Part shown: positions 1 to 8,305 of the stretch, piece after piece
Numbering within the stretch: the stretch's first letter is position 1
How the letters are laid out: every line of letters begins with the position of its first letter
Assembly: GCA_012798435.1 (NCBI GenBank)
Contig: JAAZNF010000025.1
Span: 1 to 64,000 of the forward strand
Direction: 5' to 3'
Source of the DNA: Myxococcales bacterium
GTDB taxonomy: Bacteria; Myxococcota; B64-G9
DNA: 64,000 nucleotides
Made by a program: the position numbers and the translations under genes
Notes under the pieces: generated by a model
The model's database searches: none
Told to the model about the DNA's origin: nothing
What the model saw: the letters and a program-made list of their open reading frames with translations, nothing else

Positions 1-1
1 G

Positions 2-64
2 CCCGCAGCGCCCCCCACGCCGCCCGCTCCCCCGGCGCCGGCCAAGGCGCCCACCGCCCGCTGA
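2..64 (+). CDS. C-terminal tail of an unidentified protein (partial)
   Basis: One frame is open from the window edge to a TGA at 62-64 and encodes about 20 residues made almost only of Pro and Ala, ending KAPTAR. Such tails are common at the ends of envelope or linker-rich proteins in this genome (compare 3932-4774 and 15568-16740). The body lies outside the window, so no function can be given. Other frames are also open over this short stretch, so the call is weak. Confidence 0.3.
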   Translation, partial: PAAPPTPPAPPAPAKAPTAR

Positions 65-124
65 AGCTATCGCTGCCTGCCGGGACCTCCACAGCCAGCG
101 CTTTCGTGCGGACCTATCTCGGGT

Positions 125-248
125 AGCCTCCGCCCGACCTTTGCCGTCAAGGGTCTGCGCTCGCTTCGCGACTCGCTGCGCTCACCCTTGACGGCGGTCG
201 GGCTACGGCTGAAATCGCTATCATGAAGAGCATGCAGGCATGCTCTTC
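125..248 (+). repeat. double-hairpin intergenic repeat, copy 1
   Basis: This 124-bp element has two parts. A long imperfect hairpin (125-202 region) has nested stems AGCC/GGCT, CCCGACC/GGTCGGG and GCCGTCAAGGGT/ACCCTTGACGGC. It is followed by a perfect 11-bp palindrome with a 2-nt spacer (225-248, arm GAAGAGCATGC). Related copies lie at 36113-36254 (minus) and 60961-61084 (plus). The stems differ between copies by paired changes, so the fold is probably what is kept. Short ORFs read through it look spurious. Confidence 0.8.
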
Positions 249-363
249 CTGCTTGAGGAAGCTCCATTTCAAATACTCGAACGCCTGGTCGCGGGGCCCC
301 TGGAGCCAGCGCGACCAGGCGCGATCCACCTCACCCCCGACTTTTTTCTCAAGAAAATCTGGT

Positions 364-390
364 CCCCCCTCTCCATTGTGGAGAGGGGGG
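364..390 (-). terminator. hairpin downstream of the FHA-lipoprotein operon
   Basis: Perfect 11-bp stem (CCCCCCTCTCC with its complement) and a 5-nt loop, 20 bp past the stop of the lipoprotein gene ending at 411. A run of T's is not immediately adjacent; an AT-rich stretch follows about 5 nt later. Position and stem strength suggest transcription termination. Confidence 0.5.
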
Positions 391-410
391 TAGGGCGTGA
401 GGTGCTAAGG

Positions 411-1199
411 TCAGGGTGCGTCCAGGTTCTCGACCGGCACGCCGGGGGGCGCCGCCAGCCGGAAGACGTCCTCGGCGAACGGCTCGGCCGCCTCGGCCTG
501 GCGGACCTTCAGGGTGAGCTCGAGCTTCTGGCTGGGCATCTCGAACGAGATCTCGCGGGGCAGGCGGGGCCGGTCCTCCCAGGCGGCGAGCTTGAGCAGG
601 TACAGGCGCCGGCCCTCGACCTCCACCTCGACCTCCAGAAGCTTCAGCTCGCGCCCGTCGATGCGCAGGCGCTCCCGCTCGCGCGAGTTCGAAAGCCACA
701 CGAGGTAGTGGGCCCCGTCCGGCTCCAGCTCGAGCCGGGACTCGGCGAAGGCGATCAGCGGCGGCTCTCCGCGCAGCAGGCCCACCACCTCCGGGCCGTC
801 GAGGAACACCGGGATGGCCCGGGAGAGGTTGGCCGGCGTGGCGCGGCCGACGAAGAAGCGCCCGCCCTCCATGTCCCACAGGGAGAACTCCATGCCGTCG
901 GTGACCAGGATGGACACGGGCTGGTCGAAGAAGCTCTCGGTCTCGAAGCGCAGGCGGGCCGGCAGGGCGGTGGCCGCGGCGAAACGGGCCTTGACGCGCT
1001 GGCCCTCCCGGCGCGCCAGCACCGTGCCGCGCACACGCAATCGCTCCAGCTTCTGGGCTTGCTGGCGCACGGCCTCGAGCAGCGCGGGGGCGTCCTCGAA
1101 CCGCTGGAGCGGCCCGCCCGGTCCCGGCCGGTGGGGACAGCCGCCAAGGCACAGCGCGATGAGGAGCGCCGCCCCGACGCGCGCGCGGGCCGCATTCAT
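411..1199 (-). CDS. LolA/LolB-like outer-membrane lipoprotein
   Basis: A 262-residue protein with a lipoprotein signal: short basic N-terminus, hydrophobic core, lipobox LGGC with Cys21. The remainder is beta-rich, with alternating segments such as LRVRGTVLARREG and VKARFAAATALPARLRFET. This resembles the curved LolA/LolB-type sheet used to hold lipids or lipoproteins, and an outer-membrane location is inferred. Its ATG overlaps the stop of the upstream FHA gene (ATGA at 1196-1199), so the two are translationally coupled. The family call rests on fold-like pattern only; exact substrate unknown. Confidence 0.6.
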   Translation of the reverse strand: MNAARARVGAALLIALCLGGCPHRPGPGGPLQRFEDAPALLEAVRQQAQKLERLRVRGTVLARREGQRVKARFAAATALPARLRFETESFFDQPVSILVTDGMEFSLWDMEGGRFFVGRATPANLSRAIPVFLDGPEVVGLLRGEPPLIAFAESRLELEPDGAHYLVWLSNSRERERLRIDGRELKLLEVEVEVEGRRLYLLKLAAWEDRPRLPREISFEMPSQKLELTLKVRQAEAAEPFAEDVFRLAAPPGVPVENLDAP

Positions 1200-1726
1200 C
1201 GGATGGCCGAGAGCGAGCGCAAGAGGTCGTAGAAGCCGCCCGCGGTGTAGAAGGTGAACTTCATGTCCCCGAAGGCCACCTCGTCCCCGTCATACAGCCG
1301 GCGCGCCTTCCGCGCCTCCAGCAGGGCACCGTTGACCCGGGTGCCGTTGGTGGACTCGGTATCTATGAGCACGCAGGCGTCATCGGCCTCCCAGCGGAAG
1401 AAGGCGTGGTGCTTGGAGACCGTCAGATCGGACACCACCACGTCGTTGGTCTCGGTCCGCCCGATCAGGATCTTGCCGGCGAAGTCGCTGCGGTCGCTCT
1501 TCTTGAGCGGGATCACCGCGTCGGTGGGGGCGGGCGGCATGGGCGCCACGCGCACCTCCTGCGTCTTCGGGTTGATCTCCAGTTTCAGCGTCGAGCTGTA
1601 CTCCCGCCGCGGATCACCGCCCCCTTCCGCGGTGCGAGGAACGAGGCAGGCCTCGGGGTAACGCGAGATGAAAGCATCCCGCTCCAGCGAGCGGGCGTCG
1701 TCGAGAAAGTCCTTGACCTGCGGCAT
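1196..1726 (-). CDS. FHA-domain protein
   Basis: The ATG at 1726 is preferred over the longer frame from 1810 because GAGGA sits about 8 nt upstream; this gives 176 residues. A C-terminal FHA domain (roughly residues 83-150) shows the diagnostic GRTETNDVVV, SKHHAFF and DTESTNGTRVNG motifs, which form the phosphothreonine-binding surface. FHA proteins read out Ser/Thr kinase activity; a kinase gene lies 7 kb away at 8295-9686, but a link is only inference. The N-terminal half (MPQVKDFLDDARSLERDAF) is not recognised. First gene of a two-gene operon with the lipoprotein at 411-1199. Confidence 0.85.
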   Translation of the reverse strand: MPQVKDFLDDARSLERDAFISRYPEACLVPRTAEGGGDPRREYSSTLKLEINPKTQEVRVAPMPPAPTDAVIPLKKSDRSDFAGKILIGRTETNDVVVSDLTVSKHHAFFRWEADDACVLIDTESTNGTRVNGALLEARKARRLYDGDEVAFGDMKFTFYTAGGFYDLLRSLSAIR

Positions 1727-1977
1727 GCGCGGCGTCCTCGAAAATCCTTTGCGAGAATAAGGGGTTGCCGAATTGATGTCAAGAAATCGGCCGGGGTCGG
1801 GACCGGCCACGCCGACCGTTCGTCGCCGCTCGCTACCCTCCGGCGCACGCTGCGATTTTTGGTTGACACCCGCCCCGTTTTTCCTGGTACCATGCGACCC
1901 TCATGGAGGGGATGGTCCCTCGCCGAGGTTTCGGGCAAACCGGGAGTGGCGCCGAGCGCGCCGAGAAGGGAGACGCG

Positions 1978-3669
1978 ATGACCGAGCTCAAGGACAGGCC
2001 GTGGTTCAAGTTCTGGCCGGAGGGCGTTCCGCAGCACATCGACTACCCCAAGAAGGGCCTGGGCGAGTTGTTCGATGAGACCGCCGCCAAGTACCCGGAC
2101 AAGACCGCGATCATCTTCCTCGACACCAAGGTGACCTTCGCCCAGCTCAAGCGGTACGTGGACTCCTTCGCCACCGCCCTGCACGACCTCGGCATCCGCA
2201 AGGGCGACGTGGTCGGGCTGCGGCTCCCCAACAGCGTGCACTACGTGGTGGCCTACTTCGCGGCCATGAAGCTCGGGGCCATCGTCACGGCCAACAACCC
2301 GTTGTACAAGGCGGCCGAGATCGAGCACCAGTTCTCCGACTCCGGGGCCAAGATCCTGATCGTCATGGACATCGTGTGGTCGGAGTGCGCCCATGCCCTG
2401 CCCAAGACCCGCATCGAGAAGGTCATCGGCTGCAACATCGCCGACTTTTTGCCCGGCCTCAAGCGCTTCTTGGGGAAACTCCTGGGCAAGGTGCCCTCGG
2501 CGCCCATGCCGCCCGACACCATCAACTTCATGGATCTGCTGCGCACGCCGCCCAACCCGCCCAAGGTGGACATCGACGTCGTGAACGACCTGGCGGTGCT
2601 GCAGTACACCGGCGGCACCACCGGCTCGCCCAAGGGCGCCATGCTCACCCACCTGAACCTCATCGCCAACGCCAAGCAGACCGCGGCCTGGGACACCCAG
2701 AGCCGGCCGGGCGAGGACATCATCGTGGGGGTGCTGCCGCTGTTCCACATCTACGCCATGACCACGGTCATGAACCTGGCGCTGGTGAACGGCGCCGCCA
2801 TGCTGCTGTTCCCCAAGCTCCCCGAGTGGGGCGATCTCCTGGGTGCCATCCAGAAGTACAAGGGGACGCTGTTCCCGGGGGTGGCGGCGCTGTACAACGC
2901 CATCAACAACTTCCCCGAGGTGAAGAACTACGACCTGCGCTCCATCCGGGCCTGCATCTCCGGCGCCGGGCCGCTGCCGCTGGAGATCCAGAAGCGCTTC
3001 GAGGAGCTCTCGGGCGCCAAGTTGATCGAGGGCTTCGGCCTCACCGAGGCCTCGCCGGTCACCCACGCCAACCCGCTGTACGGCCGGCGCAAGAACGGCA
3101 CCATCGGCCTGCCGGTGTCCGACACCGACTGCAAGATCATGGACTCGGAGACCGGCACCAAGGAGATGAAGACCAACGAGGTGGGCGAGCTGTGCGTGAA
3201 GGGCCCGCAGGTGATGAAGGGCTACTACAAGCGCGACGACGAGAACAAGCTGGTGCTGCGCGACGGCTGGCTGTTCACCGGCGACCTGGGCTTCATGGAC
3301 GACGAGGGCTACTTCGTGATCGTGGACCGCAAGAAGGACATGATCAAGCGCAGCGGCTACTCGGTGTTCCCGCGCGAGGTGGAGGACTACCTGTACAAGA
3401 ACCCCCACGTGCTGGAGTGCGCGGTGATCGGCGTCCCCGACAAGGACGCGGGCGAGGAGATCAAGGCCTTCGTGGCGCTGAAGCCCGACAGCAAGGGCAA
3501 GGTCACCGAGAAGGACATCATCGAGTGGGCCAAGCAGAACATGGCCGCCTACAAGTACCCGCGCATCGTGGAGTTCCGCGACGAGATCCCCAAGGGCACC
3601 GCGGGCAAGATCCTGCGCCGCGCCCTCAAGGAGCAGGAGAAGCCCAAGGCCGCGCCGCCCTCGGCCTGA
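1978..3669 (+). CDS. fadD: long-chain acyl-CoA synthetase (AMP-binding)
   Basis: A 563-residue ANL-superfamily adenylating enzyme, close to the usual FadD length. It would activate fatty acids to acyl-AMP and then acyl-CoA for beta-oxidation or lipid remodelling. Visible motifs are the P-loop-like YTGGTTGSPKGAML (about residue 209), GFGLTEASP (about 352), the TGDLG aspartate, DRKKDMIKRSGY and the C-terminal catalytic lysine in GTAGKILRR (about 544). The start at 1978 follows GAGAAGGGAG with good spacing; an in-frame upstream ATG at 1903 lacks this. No beta-oxidation partners are adjacent. Substrate chain length cannot be told from sequence. Confidence 0.9.
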   Translation: MTELKDRPWFKFWPEGVPQHIDYPKKGLGELFDETAAKYPDKTAIIFLDTKVTFAQLKRYVDSFATALHDLGIRKGDVVGLRLPNSVHYVVAYFAAMKLGAIVTANNPLYKAAEIEHQFSDSGAKILIVMDIVWSECAHALPKTRIEKVIGCNIADFLPGLKRFLGKLLGKVPSAPMPPDTINFMDLLRTPPNPPKVDIDVVNDLAVLQYTGGTTGSPKGAMLTHLNLIANAKQTAAWDTQSRPGEDIIVGVLPLFHIYAMTTVMNLALVNGAAMLLFPKLPEWGDLLGAIQKYKGTLFPGVAALYNAINNFPEVKNYDLRSIRACISGAGPLPLEIQKRFEELSGAKLIEGFGLTEASPVTHANPLYGRRKNGTIGLPVSDTDCKIMDSETGTKEMKTNEVGELCVKGPQVMKGYYKRDDENKLVLRDGWLFTGDLGFMDDEGYFVIVDRKKDMIKRSGYSVFPREVEDYLYKNPHVLECAVIGVPDKDAGEEIKAFVALKPDSKGKVTEKDIIEWAKQNMAAYKYPRIVEFRDEIPKGTAGKILRRALKEQEKPKAAPPSA

Positions 3670-3931
3670 GCCCGCGCCGTCCGGACCGCCCTCGAAGACC
3701 CGGTCCCTTTCCGGGCGTGCGAGCCCCTCGTCTTGGGAGGGGTTCTCGGCCTCCCAGCCCGGTGCTGCGGCAGACAAGAACCCTGTACACGCGCGACGAA
3801 GAAAACTCCTCGAAAAGCACCGCCGTGTTCGGGGATGACCAGGAGCTGCAACTCGAGGTGCGGCCCATGCGACGTGTCGGCTTGATCCGGCGGGGGATTC
3901 TCGGATAGCGTGGCGGCGGGAGACAATCACC

Positions 3932-4774
3932 ATGGGTCGCAAGCTGCTGTGGGTGGCCGGGTTGCTGGTCGTGGCCGGGATCACGGCACTGGTGCTGGAG
4001 CGCCTGGCGGGCCCCTCGACCGAGGCCCCGGCGCCGCCCGCTTCCGCGCCGGCCGCGGCGCCGGAGTACCCGCCCGAGTTCCAGCCGCCCGCGCCGGCGG
4101 CCGACGCCGGGCCATCTTCGGAGATCGCACCGCCGGAGCCGCCGCCCGAGGCGCCGGTGCCCGAGCCACCCCTGCAGCCGCTCGCGCCGCGCACGCCGTC
4201 GAAAGGGTCGCGTCCCGTCGGGGCATCATCCGAGGCCGAGCTGGTGCCGGTGTACGCCGTTCGCGACACCACCCCGCCGCCGCTCATGGTCCTGTCGCCC
4301 GCGGACCGCAGCTACTTCCTCGATACCGAGGTGAAGTTCCGGGTGCGCTCCGAGGCGGGCGCGGTGGTGCGAGTGAACGGCGCGGCGTTGGCCGAGGCCG
4401 GCGCGGAGCTGTTCGAGGGCGCGGTCCGCCTCGCCTTCGGCGAGCGCGAGGTGATCGTCGAGGCCGAGGACGGGGTGGGAAACCGGCGCGAGGTGAAACT
4501 CCGGCTCACCTGTGTCGACCCCTCGCGCATCCGCGGTGTCCGCGAGCGCTTCGCCGCCCTGCTTTCGCAGCTCGACGAGCTGCGCGCGCTGGCGCTGGAG
4601 CTCGATCGCCGCGCCGAGGACCTGCTGGCCCGTCAAAGGGACACGCCGGCCGAATCCATCAGCGCGCTGGAGGGCGAGTTGCGTACGATCCGCAGCGAGC
4701 GCCGCGAGCTCCAGCGGGAGATCGAGGCCGACCTGGCCGCCATCGATCAGCTCCTGCGCCGGCCCGCTCCTTGA
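3932..4774 (+). CDS. membrane-anchored Ig-like/coiled-coil protein
   Basis: A 280-residue protein of unknown function. Residues 4-22 form one transmembrane segment, followed by a Pro/Ala/Glu-rich extended linker to about residue 100. A compact domain (about 108-190) containing VLSPADRSYFLDTEVKFRV, VVRVNGA and EVIVEAEDGVGNRREVKL has the pattern of a bacterial Ig-like (Big/glucodextranase-B type) repeat. A Leu/Arg/Glu-rich coiled coil fills 195-275. The layout suggests an envelope protein held in the inner membrane and spanning the periplasm. It lies 80 bp before the TPR protein gene and is probably co-transcribed with it. Confidence 0.65.
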   Translation: MGRKLLWVAGLLVVAGITALVLERLAGPSTEAPAPPASAPAAAPEYPPEFQPPAPAADAGPSSEIAPPEPPPEAPVPEPPLQPLAPRTPSKGSRPVGASSEAELVPVYAVRDTTPPPLMVLSPADRSYFLDTEVKFRVRSEAGAVVRVNGAALAEAGAELFEGAVRLAFGEREVIVEAEDGVGNRREVKLRLTCVDPSRIRGVRERFAALLSQLDELRALALELDRRAEDLLARQRDTPAESISALEGELRTIRSERRELQREIEADLAAIDQLLRRPAP

Positions 4775-4853
4775 AGAAACGCGCGCGCTCACCGTGAGGC
4801 GCGGATGGGTGATTCTCTTGGCCCGCCGCGGCGGGCTCTGCTATGCTGCCGGG

Positions 4854-6920
4854 ATGCGTCTGCTCATATGGTTGTTTGTCGCCACTGTCGTCCCGGGGAT
4901 CGCCCGGGCGGTGCTGCCGGGGCTGGAGGCGGCGGAGCGAAAGCTCCAGGACAAGCGGGCCGAGCCGGCCATCGAGAGCTTCCTGGACGCGCTGGAAGGA
5001 CTGCCCGCGGCCAGCCCGGACGAGCGCCAGCGTGTCCTGCGTGGGCTCCTCGCGGCGTGCCGTGAGGCGCTTTTGCAGAATCGATTCGATGCCGCGGCCC
5101 GCGGGCTGATGGGGCTGCTCCGGCCGACGCGCGACGAGCCGCTGGGGCCGGCCTTCTCGGCCGAGGTGCGCGATCTGCTACAGGAGGTGGCGGCGGGCCT
5201 GATGTTCGCACAGCAGCCGCGGGCCGCCGTCCTCGCCCTGTCCGCGCTCATGGAAGACGCGCCCGGCAATGCCGCACGCTGGGCGCTGCTCTCCGCCGCG
5301 CACCTGGGGGTGGGCGAGTTCGCGCGGGCCGAGGAGACCCTGCGCCATGGGCTGGAGCTGTTCCCCGAGCACGCGGAGCTGCTCGCCGCCAAGGCGCAGC
5401 TGGCGCAGGCCCTGTCGTACCGCGCGGTGGAACGGGCCTCCTACGGCGCAGCCGAGGCGCAGCTGCGCCAGGCCGAACGGGATCTGGCGGTGGCGGCCCA
5501 GCGGCAGCCGCATAGCGGCGGCATCCGGCTTTCGCTGGGTGGGCTGCGAAGCGCGCTGCTTTCGTTCTGCTCGCTCACCGGCCAGAGCCAGGAGGCCGGG
5601 CGGCTGCTGCTGGCGGCCGAGGAGGATCTGGAGATCGCCGCGCACCTCGATCCGCGCAACCCCGCCCCGCTGCGGGAACTGGCGCTGCTGCTGATCCTGT
5701 CCGGAGACTTCTGCGAGGCCCGCCAGAAGATCATGGCCGCCCAGCGCATCATCGACGCCCGCCTGCGCGACGAGCGGGAGCCGCTCGGCATGCGCCTTTC
5801 GCTGCAGGTCATGCGCCAGGGCCTGACGCGGAACCTGGACGGCGTCAACTATCGCCTGGTGCTCGAGGACATCAACCTGGCACGCTTCGAGCGGGCCGAT
5901 CAACGCATCTCGCAGGCGCTGCGGGACAACCCCGGCTTCGCCGATCAGGCGGTTCGCCTGCGCTGGCTGCTCTCGGAGCGGCGCGAGCGGTTGGCGCGCG
6001 AACTCGAGAGGATCCGCGACCTGCCCGGGCCGCGCGACCGGGCGGTGGAGACGGGCGATCTGATGTTCCGGCTGCAACGCTTCGACGAGGCCGGGCGTCG
6101 GTATGGCGAGGCGCTGGCGGCACCGCCCGGCGGGTACAGCGACGACGAGATCAAGGCCCGGCGGGAGGACACGCGGGCGGAGGTGGGCACCCCGCGCCGG
6201 TCGCGGCTGGTCATCGGTTCGCTGGATGTTCGCCTGGACGACTTCGCCGGCGTCGACACGGCGTTTTTGGCCGGAATTTTGGAGCGGGCCTGGGCGCTGC
6301 TTTCGGCCCGACTGGAGCAGCGCCCGCGTGGGCCGCTGCACCTGGCGCTGTTTCCCAACCCGCGCAGTCTGCTCGAACGGGTGAACCCCGGCCGCTGGTC
6401 GCAGCACGGCGGGGGGCACCCGTTGGGCCAGGTGACGCTGGCGGCCGATCCCCGGCGCGGGCGGCGCGAGTGGACCGACACCTTGCTCCAGACCCTGGTG
6501 ATGCGCGGGGTGGACGAGGCCTCCTTCGGCCACGCCCCGCGCTGGCTCGCCGAGGGGGTCGCCGCCTGGGCCTGCCGCGAATGGGCGGACGCCGACGAGG
6601 TGCGGCTGCGCGAGCTCGTCCGCCTGGGCCGGGTGCCGGAGCGGCTGCTCGAGCTGGAGACGGCCTTCGTCGAGTACTGGAACGAGCCGGAGATCATCGG
6701 CATCTTGCGCCTTGCCGCGGAACATTTGGTGCGCTGGCTCGTCGAGCGCTACGGCGCCGCGCGGCTCAACGTGCTCTTGTCCGCGCTGCGCCAGCGCACG
6801 CCCTGGGGTCAGGCGCTGCGCGGCGTGTATGGGCTGGACCCCTCCGCGCTCGCCAAGGAGTGGCGCGACTCGTTGGGCGGGCCGCTCTACGCCGACCCGC
6901 CGTCGAAACGCACGAAGTAG
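4854..6920 (+). CDS. exported TPR protein with peptidase-MA-like C-terminus
   Basis: ATG at 4854 begins a hydrophobic signal segment (MRLLIWLFVATVVPGIARA); the frame upstream to 4512 is a shadow. The 688-residue product has helical TPR-type repeats over about residues 20-430 (for example ARWALLSAAHLGVGEFARAE). A C-terminal region (about 440-680) ends in APRWLAEGVAAWACREW, the conserved WLxEGxA segment of peptidase-MA-like gluzincins. The HExxH zinc motif expected about 20 residues before it is absent; LLQTLVMRG stands there. It is therefore probably a non-catalytic relative. Its end overlaps by 34 bp the convergent AAA ATPase gene. Confidence 0.6.
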   Translation: MRLLIWLFVATVVPGIARAVLPGLEAAERKLQDKRAEPAIESFLDALEGLPAASPDERQRVLRGLLAACREALLQNRFDAAARGLMGLLRPTRDEPLGPAFSAEVRDLLQEVAAGLMFAQQPRAAVLALSALMEDAPGNAARWALLSAAHLGVGEFARAEETLRHGLELFPEHAELLAAKAQLAQALSYRAVERASYGAAEAQLRQAERDLAVAAQRQPHSGGIRLSLGGLRSALLSFCSLTGQSQEAGRLLLAAEEDLEIAAHLDPRNPAPLRELALLLILSGDFCEARQKIMAAQRIIDARLRDEREPLGMRLSLQVMRQGLTRNLDGVNYRLVLEDINLARFERADQRISQALRDNPGFADQAVRLRWLLSERRERLARELERIRDLPGPRDRAVETGDLMFRLQRFDEAGRRYGEALAAPPGGYSDDEIKARREDTRAEVGTPRRSRLVIGSLDVRLDDFAGVDTAFLAGILERAWALLSARLEQRPRGPLHLALFPNPRSLLERVNPGRWSQHGGGHPLGQVTLAADPRRGRREWTDTLLQTLVMRGVDEASFGHAPRWLAEGVAAWACREWADADEVRLRELVRLGRVPERLLELETAFVEYWNEPEIIGILRLAAEHLVRWLVERYGAARLNVLLSALRQRTPWGQALRGVYGLDPSALAKEWRDSLGGPLYADPPSKRTK

Positions 6921-8305
6921 TTGGCCGCCACCCGGTCCAGGATCTCCGGGGTGAGCTGCGGCTCGATGCCGCGGTAGGCGCACAGGTCGATCACCTGGGC
7001 CAACAGGTCGCGCGGCTCGCAGGCATTGAAGGGGCGCTGCGCGCGCCGGTAGTGGTTCTCGATCAGGTAGGCCACCGCCGAGGGCTCGAAGGGGATGCCC
7101 TTGCGCTGGCACTCGGCGCGGCAGATGGCCAGGTACTGCGCCTCGTCGGGGCGGTTCACGCCCAGCTTGTAGCGCACCCGGCGCAAGAAGGCCGCGTCCA
7201 CCAGTGCGCCCGGATCCAGGTTGGTGGAGAACACCACGAATACGTCAAAGGGCATCTCGAGCTTCTTGCCGGTGTGGAGGGTCAGGAAGTCGACCTCACT
7301 CTCCAGTGGCACGATCCAGCGGTTCAGCAGGTCCTTGGGCGACACCTTCTGCCGGCCGAAGTCGTCGATGAGCAACATGCCGTTGTTGGCCTTCATCTGC
7401 ACCGGGGCCTCGTAGTAGCGCACCTCGGGCGAGTACCGCAGGTCGAGGTCGGAGAGCACCAGCTCGCCGCCCACCGTGGCCATGGGCCGGCGGCACTTCA
7501 CCCAGCGCTCGTCCAGGGCGCGCTCGCCGGCGGCCGGGGCGCGCCGGTGCAGCGTCTCGTCGAAGACCTTGATCACGAAGTCGTCCACCTGCACCGCGTG
7601 GGGAACGAACACGTCGCCGCCGAAGCACTCGGTCATGCGCTGGCAGATGGCGGTCTTGCCGTTGCCAGGCGGGCCGTAGAAGAACAGCGCCTTGCCCGAG
7701 TTCATGGCCGGGCCGATGGCGTCGAACACCGCGTCCGGCAGCACCAGCTCGCCAAAGTGCGGCTCCAGGTCCGCGCGCCGCAGCCGGTTGCCGCGGATGC
7801 TCTGGGCGGCCACCGCCTGCAGGTAGTATCGGAACGGCACCGGCGCCGGCCCCACGTAGCGATCCCGCTCCAGGGCCATGGCGCAGGCCCGGTGACCGGC
7901 CTCGGTGAGCACGTAGATCATCTGGGAGCGGCCGAGGCCCGTTCCGCCGGAGCCCTTGATGTCCAGGAGCTTGGCGCGGCGCAGTTTCTCGGTGGTCTCC
8001 TCCACCAGCGTCGAGGGCAGGCACACCCGCCGGGCCAGCTCGGCGCCGCGCAGCTCCCCGGACTGGAAGATGTGTTTGAGGACCAGCTCCTCGATCATGG
8101 TGGCCGACAGGCCCGTGGCCGCCAGGGTGTGGGGCGGCTCGGGCAGGAAGGCCGGCTCGTCCTGCCGGCGCGGACGGCGCACCGGCTGCAGTTTGGGCGC
8201 TGGCTGCACCGGCGCGCTCTGGGCCACCGGCTCGGGCTCTGTCTCGGCCACCGGCTCCATGCCGACCAGGGTAGAGGTGAGGTTGTCCGACTCGTCACGG
8301 CTCAT
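6887..8305 (-). CDS. AAA ATPase with N-terminal winged-helix-like region
   Basis: A 472-residue protein. After an acidic, Pro-rich N-terminus comes a helical/winged-helix-like block (SGELRGAELARRVCLPS; VLTEAGHRACAMAL). A single AAA domain follows, with Walker A GPPGNGKTA, Walker B GMLLIDDFG, sensor-1 VVFSTN and a basic arginine-finger region AAFLRRVRYK. ATP-driven remodelling is expected; the client is unknown. ATG at 8305 overlaps the kinase stop by 11 bp, so kinase and ATPase are coupled, which suggests the kinase regulates the ATPase or its client. The DNA-binding reading of the N-terminus is only a possibility. Confidence 0.75.
   Translation of the reverse strand: MSRDESDNLTSTLVGMEPVAETEPEPVAQSAPVQPAPKLQPVRRPRRQDEPAFLPEPPHTLAATGLSATMIEELVLKHIFQSGELRGAELARRVCLPSTLVEETTEKLRRAKLLDIKGSGGTGLGRSQMIYVLTEAGHRACAMALERDRYVGPAPVPFRYYLQAVAAQSIRGNRLRRADLEPHFGELVLPDAVFDAIGPAMNSGKALFFYGPPGNGKTAICQRMTECFGGDVFVPHAVQVDDFVIKVFDETLHRRAPAAGERALDERWVKCRRPMATVGGELVLSDLDLRYSPEVRYYEAPVQMKANNGMLLIDDFGRQKVSPKDLLNRWIVPLESEVDFLTLHTGKKLEMPFDVFVVFSTNLDPGALVDAAFLRRVRYKLGVNRPDEAQYLAICRAECQRKGIPFEPSAVAYLIENHYRRAQRPFNACEPRDLLAQVIDLCAYRGIEPQLTPEILDRVAANYFVRFDGGSA

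Noticed and set aside
147-329. Short ORFs inside the double-hairpin repeats, also near 36113-36254 and 61000-61180
   Set aside because: They appear because the repeat has open frames; reading frames differ among copies and changes follow the stems rather than codons.
1585-4287. Very long open frame on the minus strand (900 codons) opposite the acyl-CoA synthetase
   Set aside because: It is a mirror of a GC-rich coding region: composition is dominated by Gly, Ala, Val, Leu, His and Asp from antisense codons, with no motifs. The same applies to the long antisense frames across nuoL-nuoN (29412-34682), 20883-22787 and 44750-47500.
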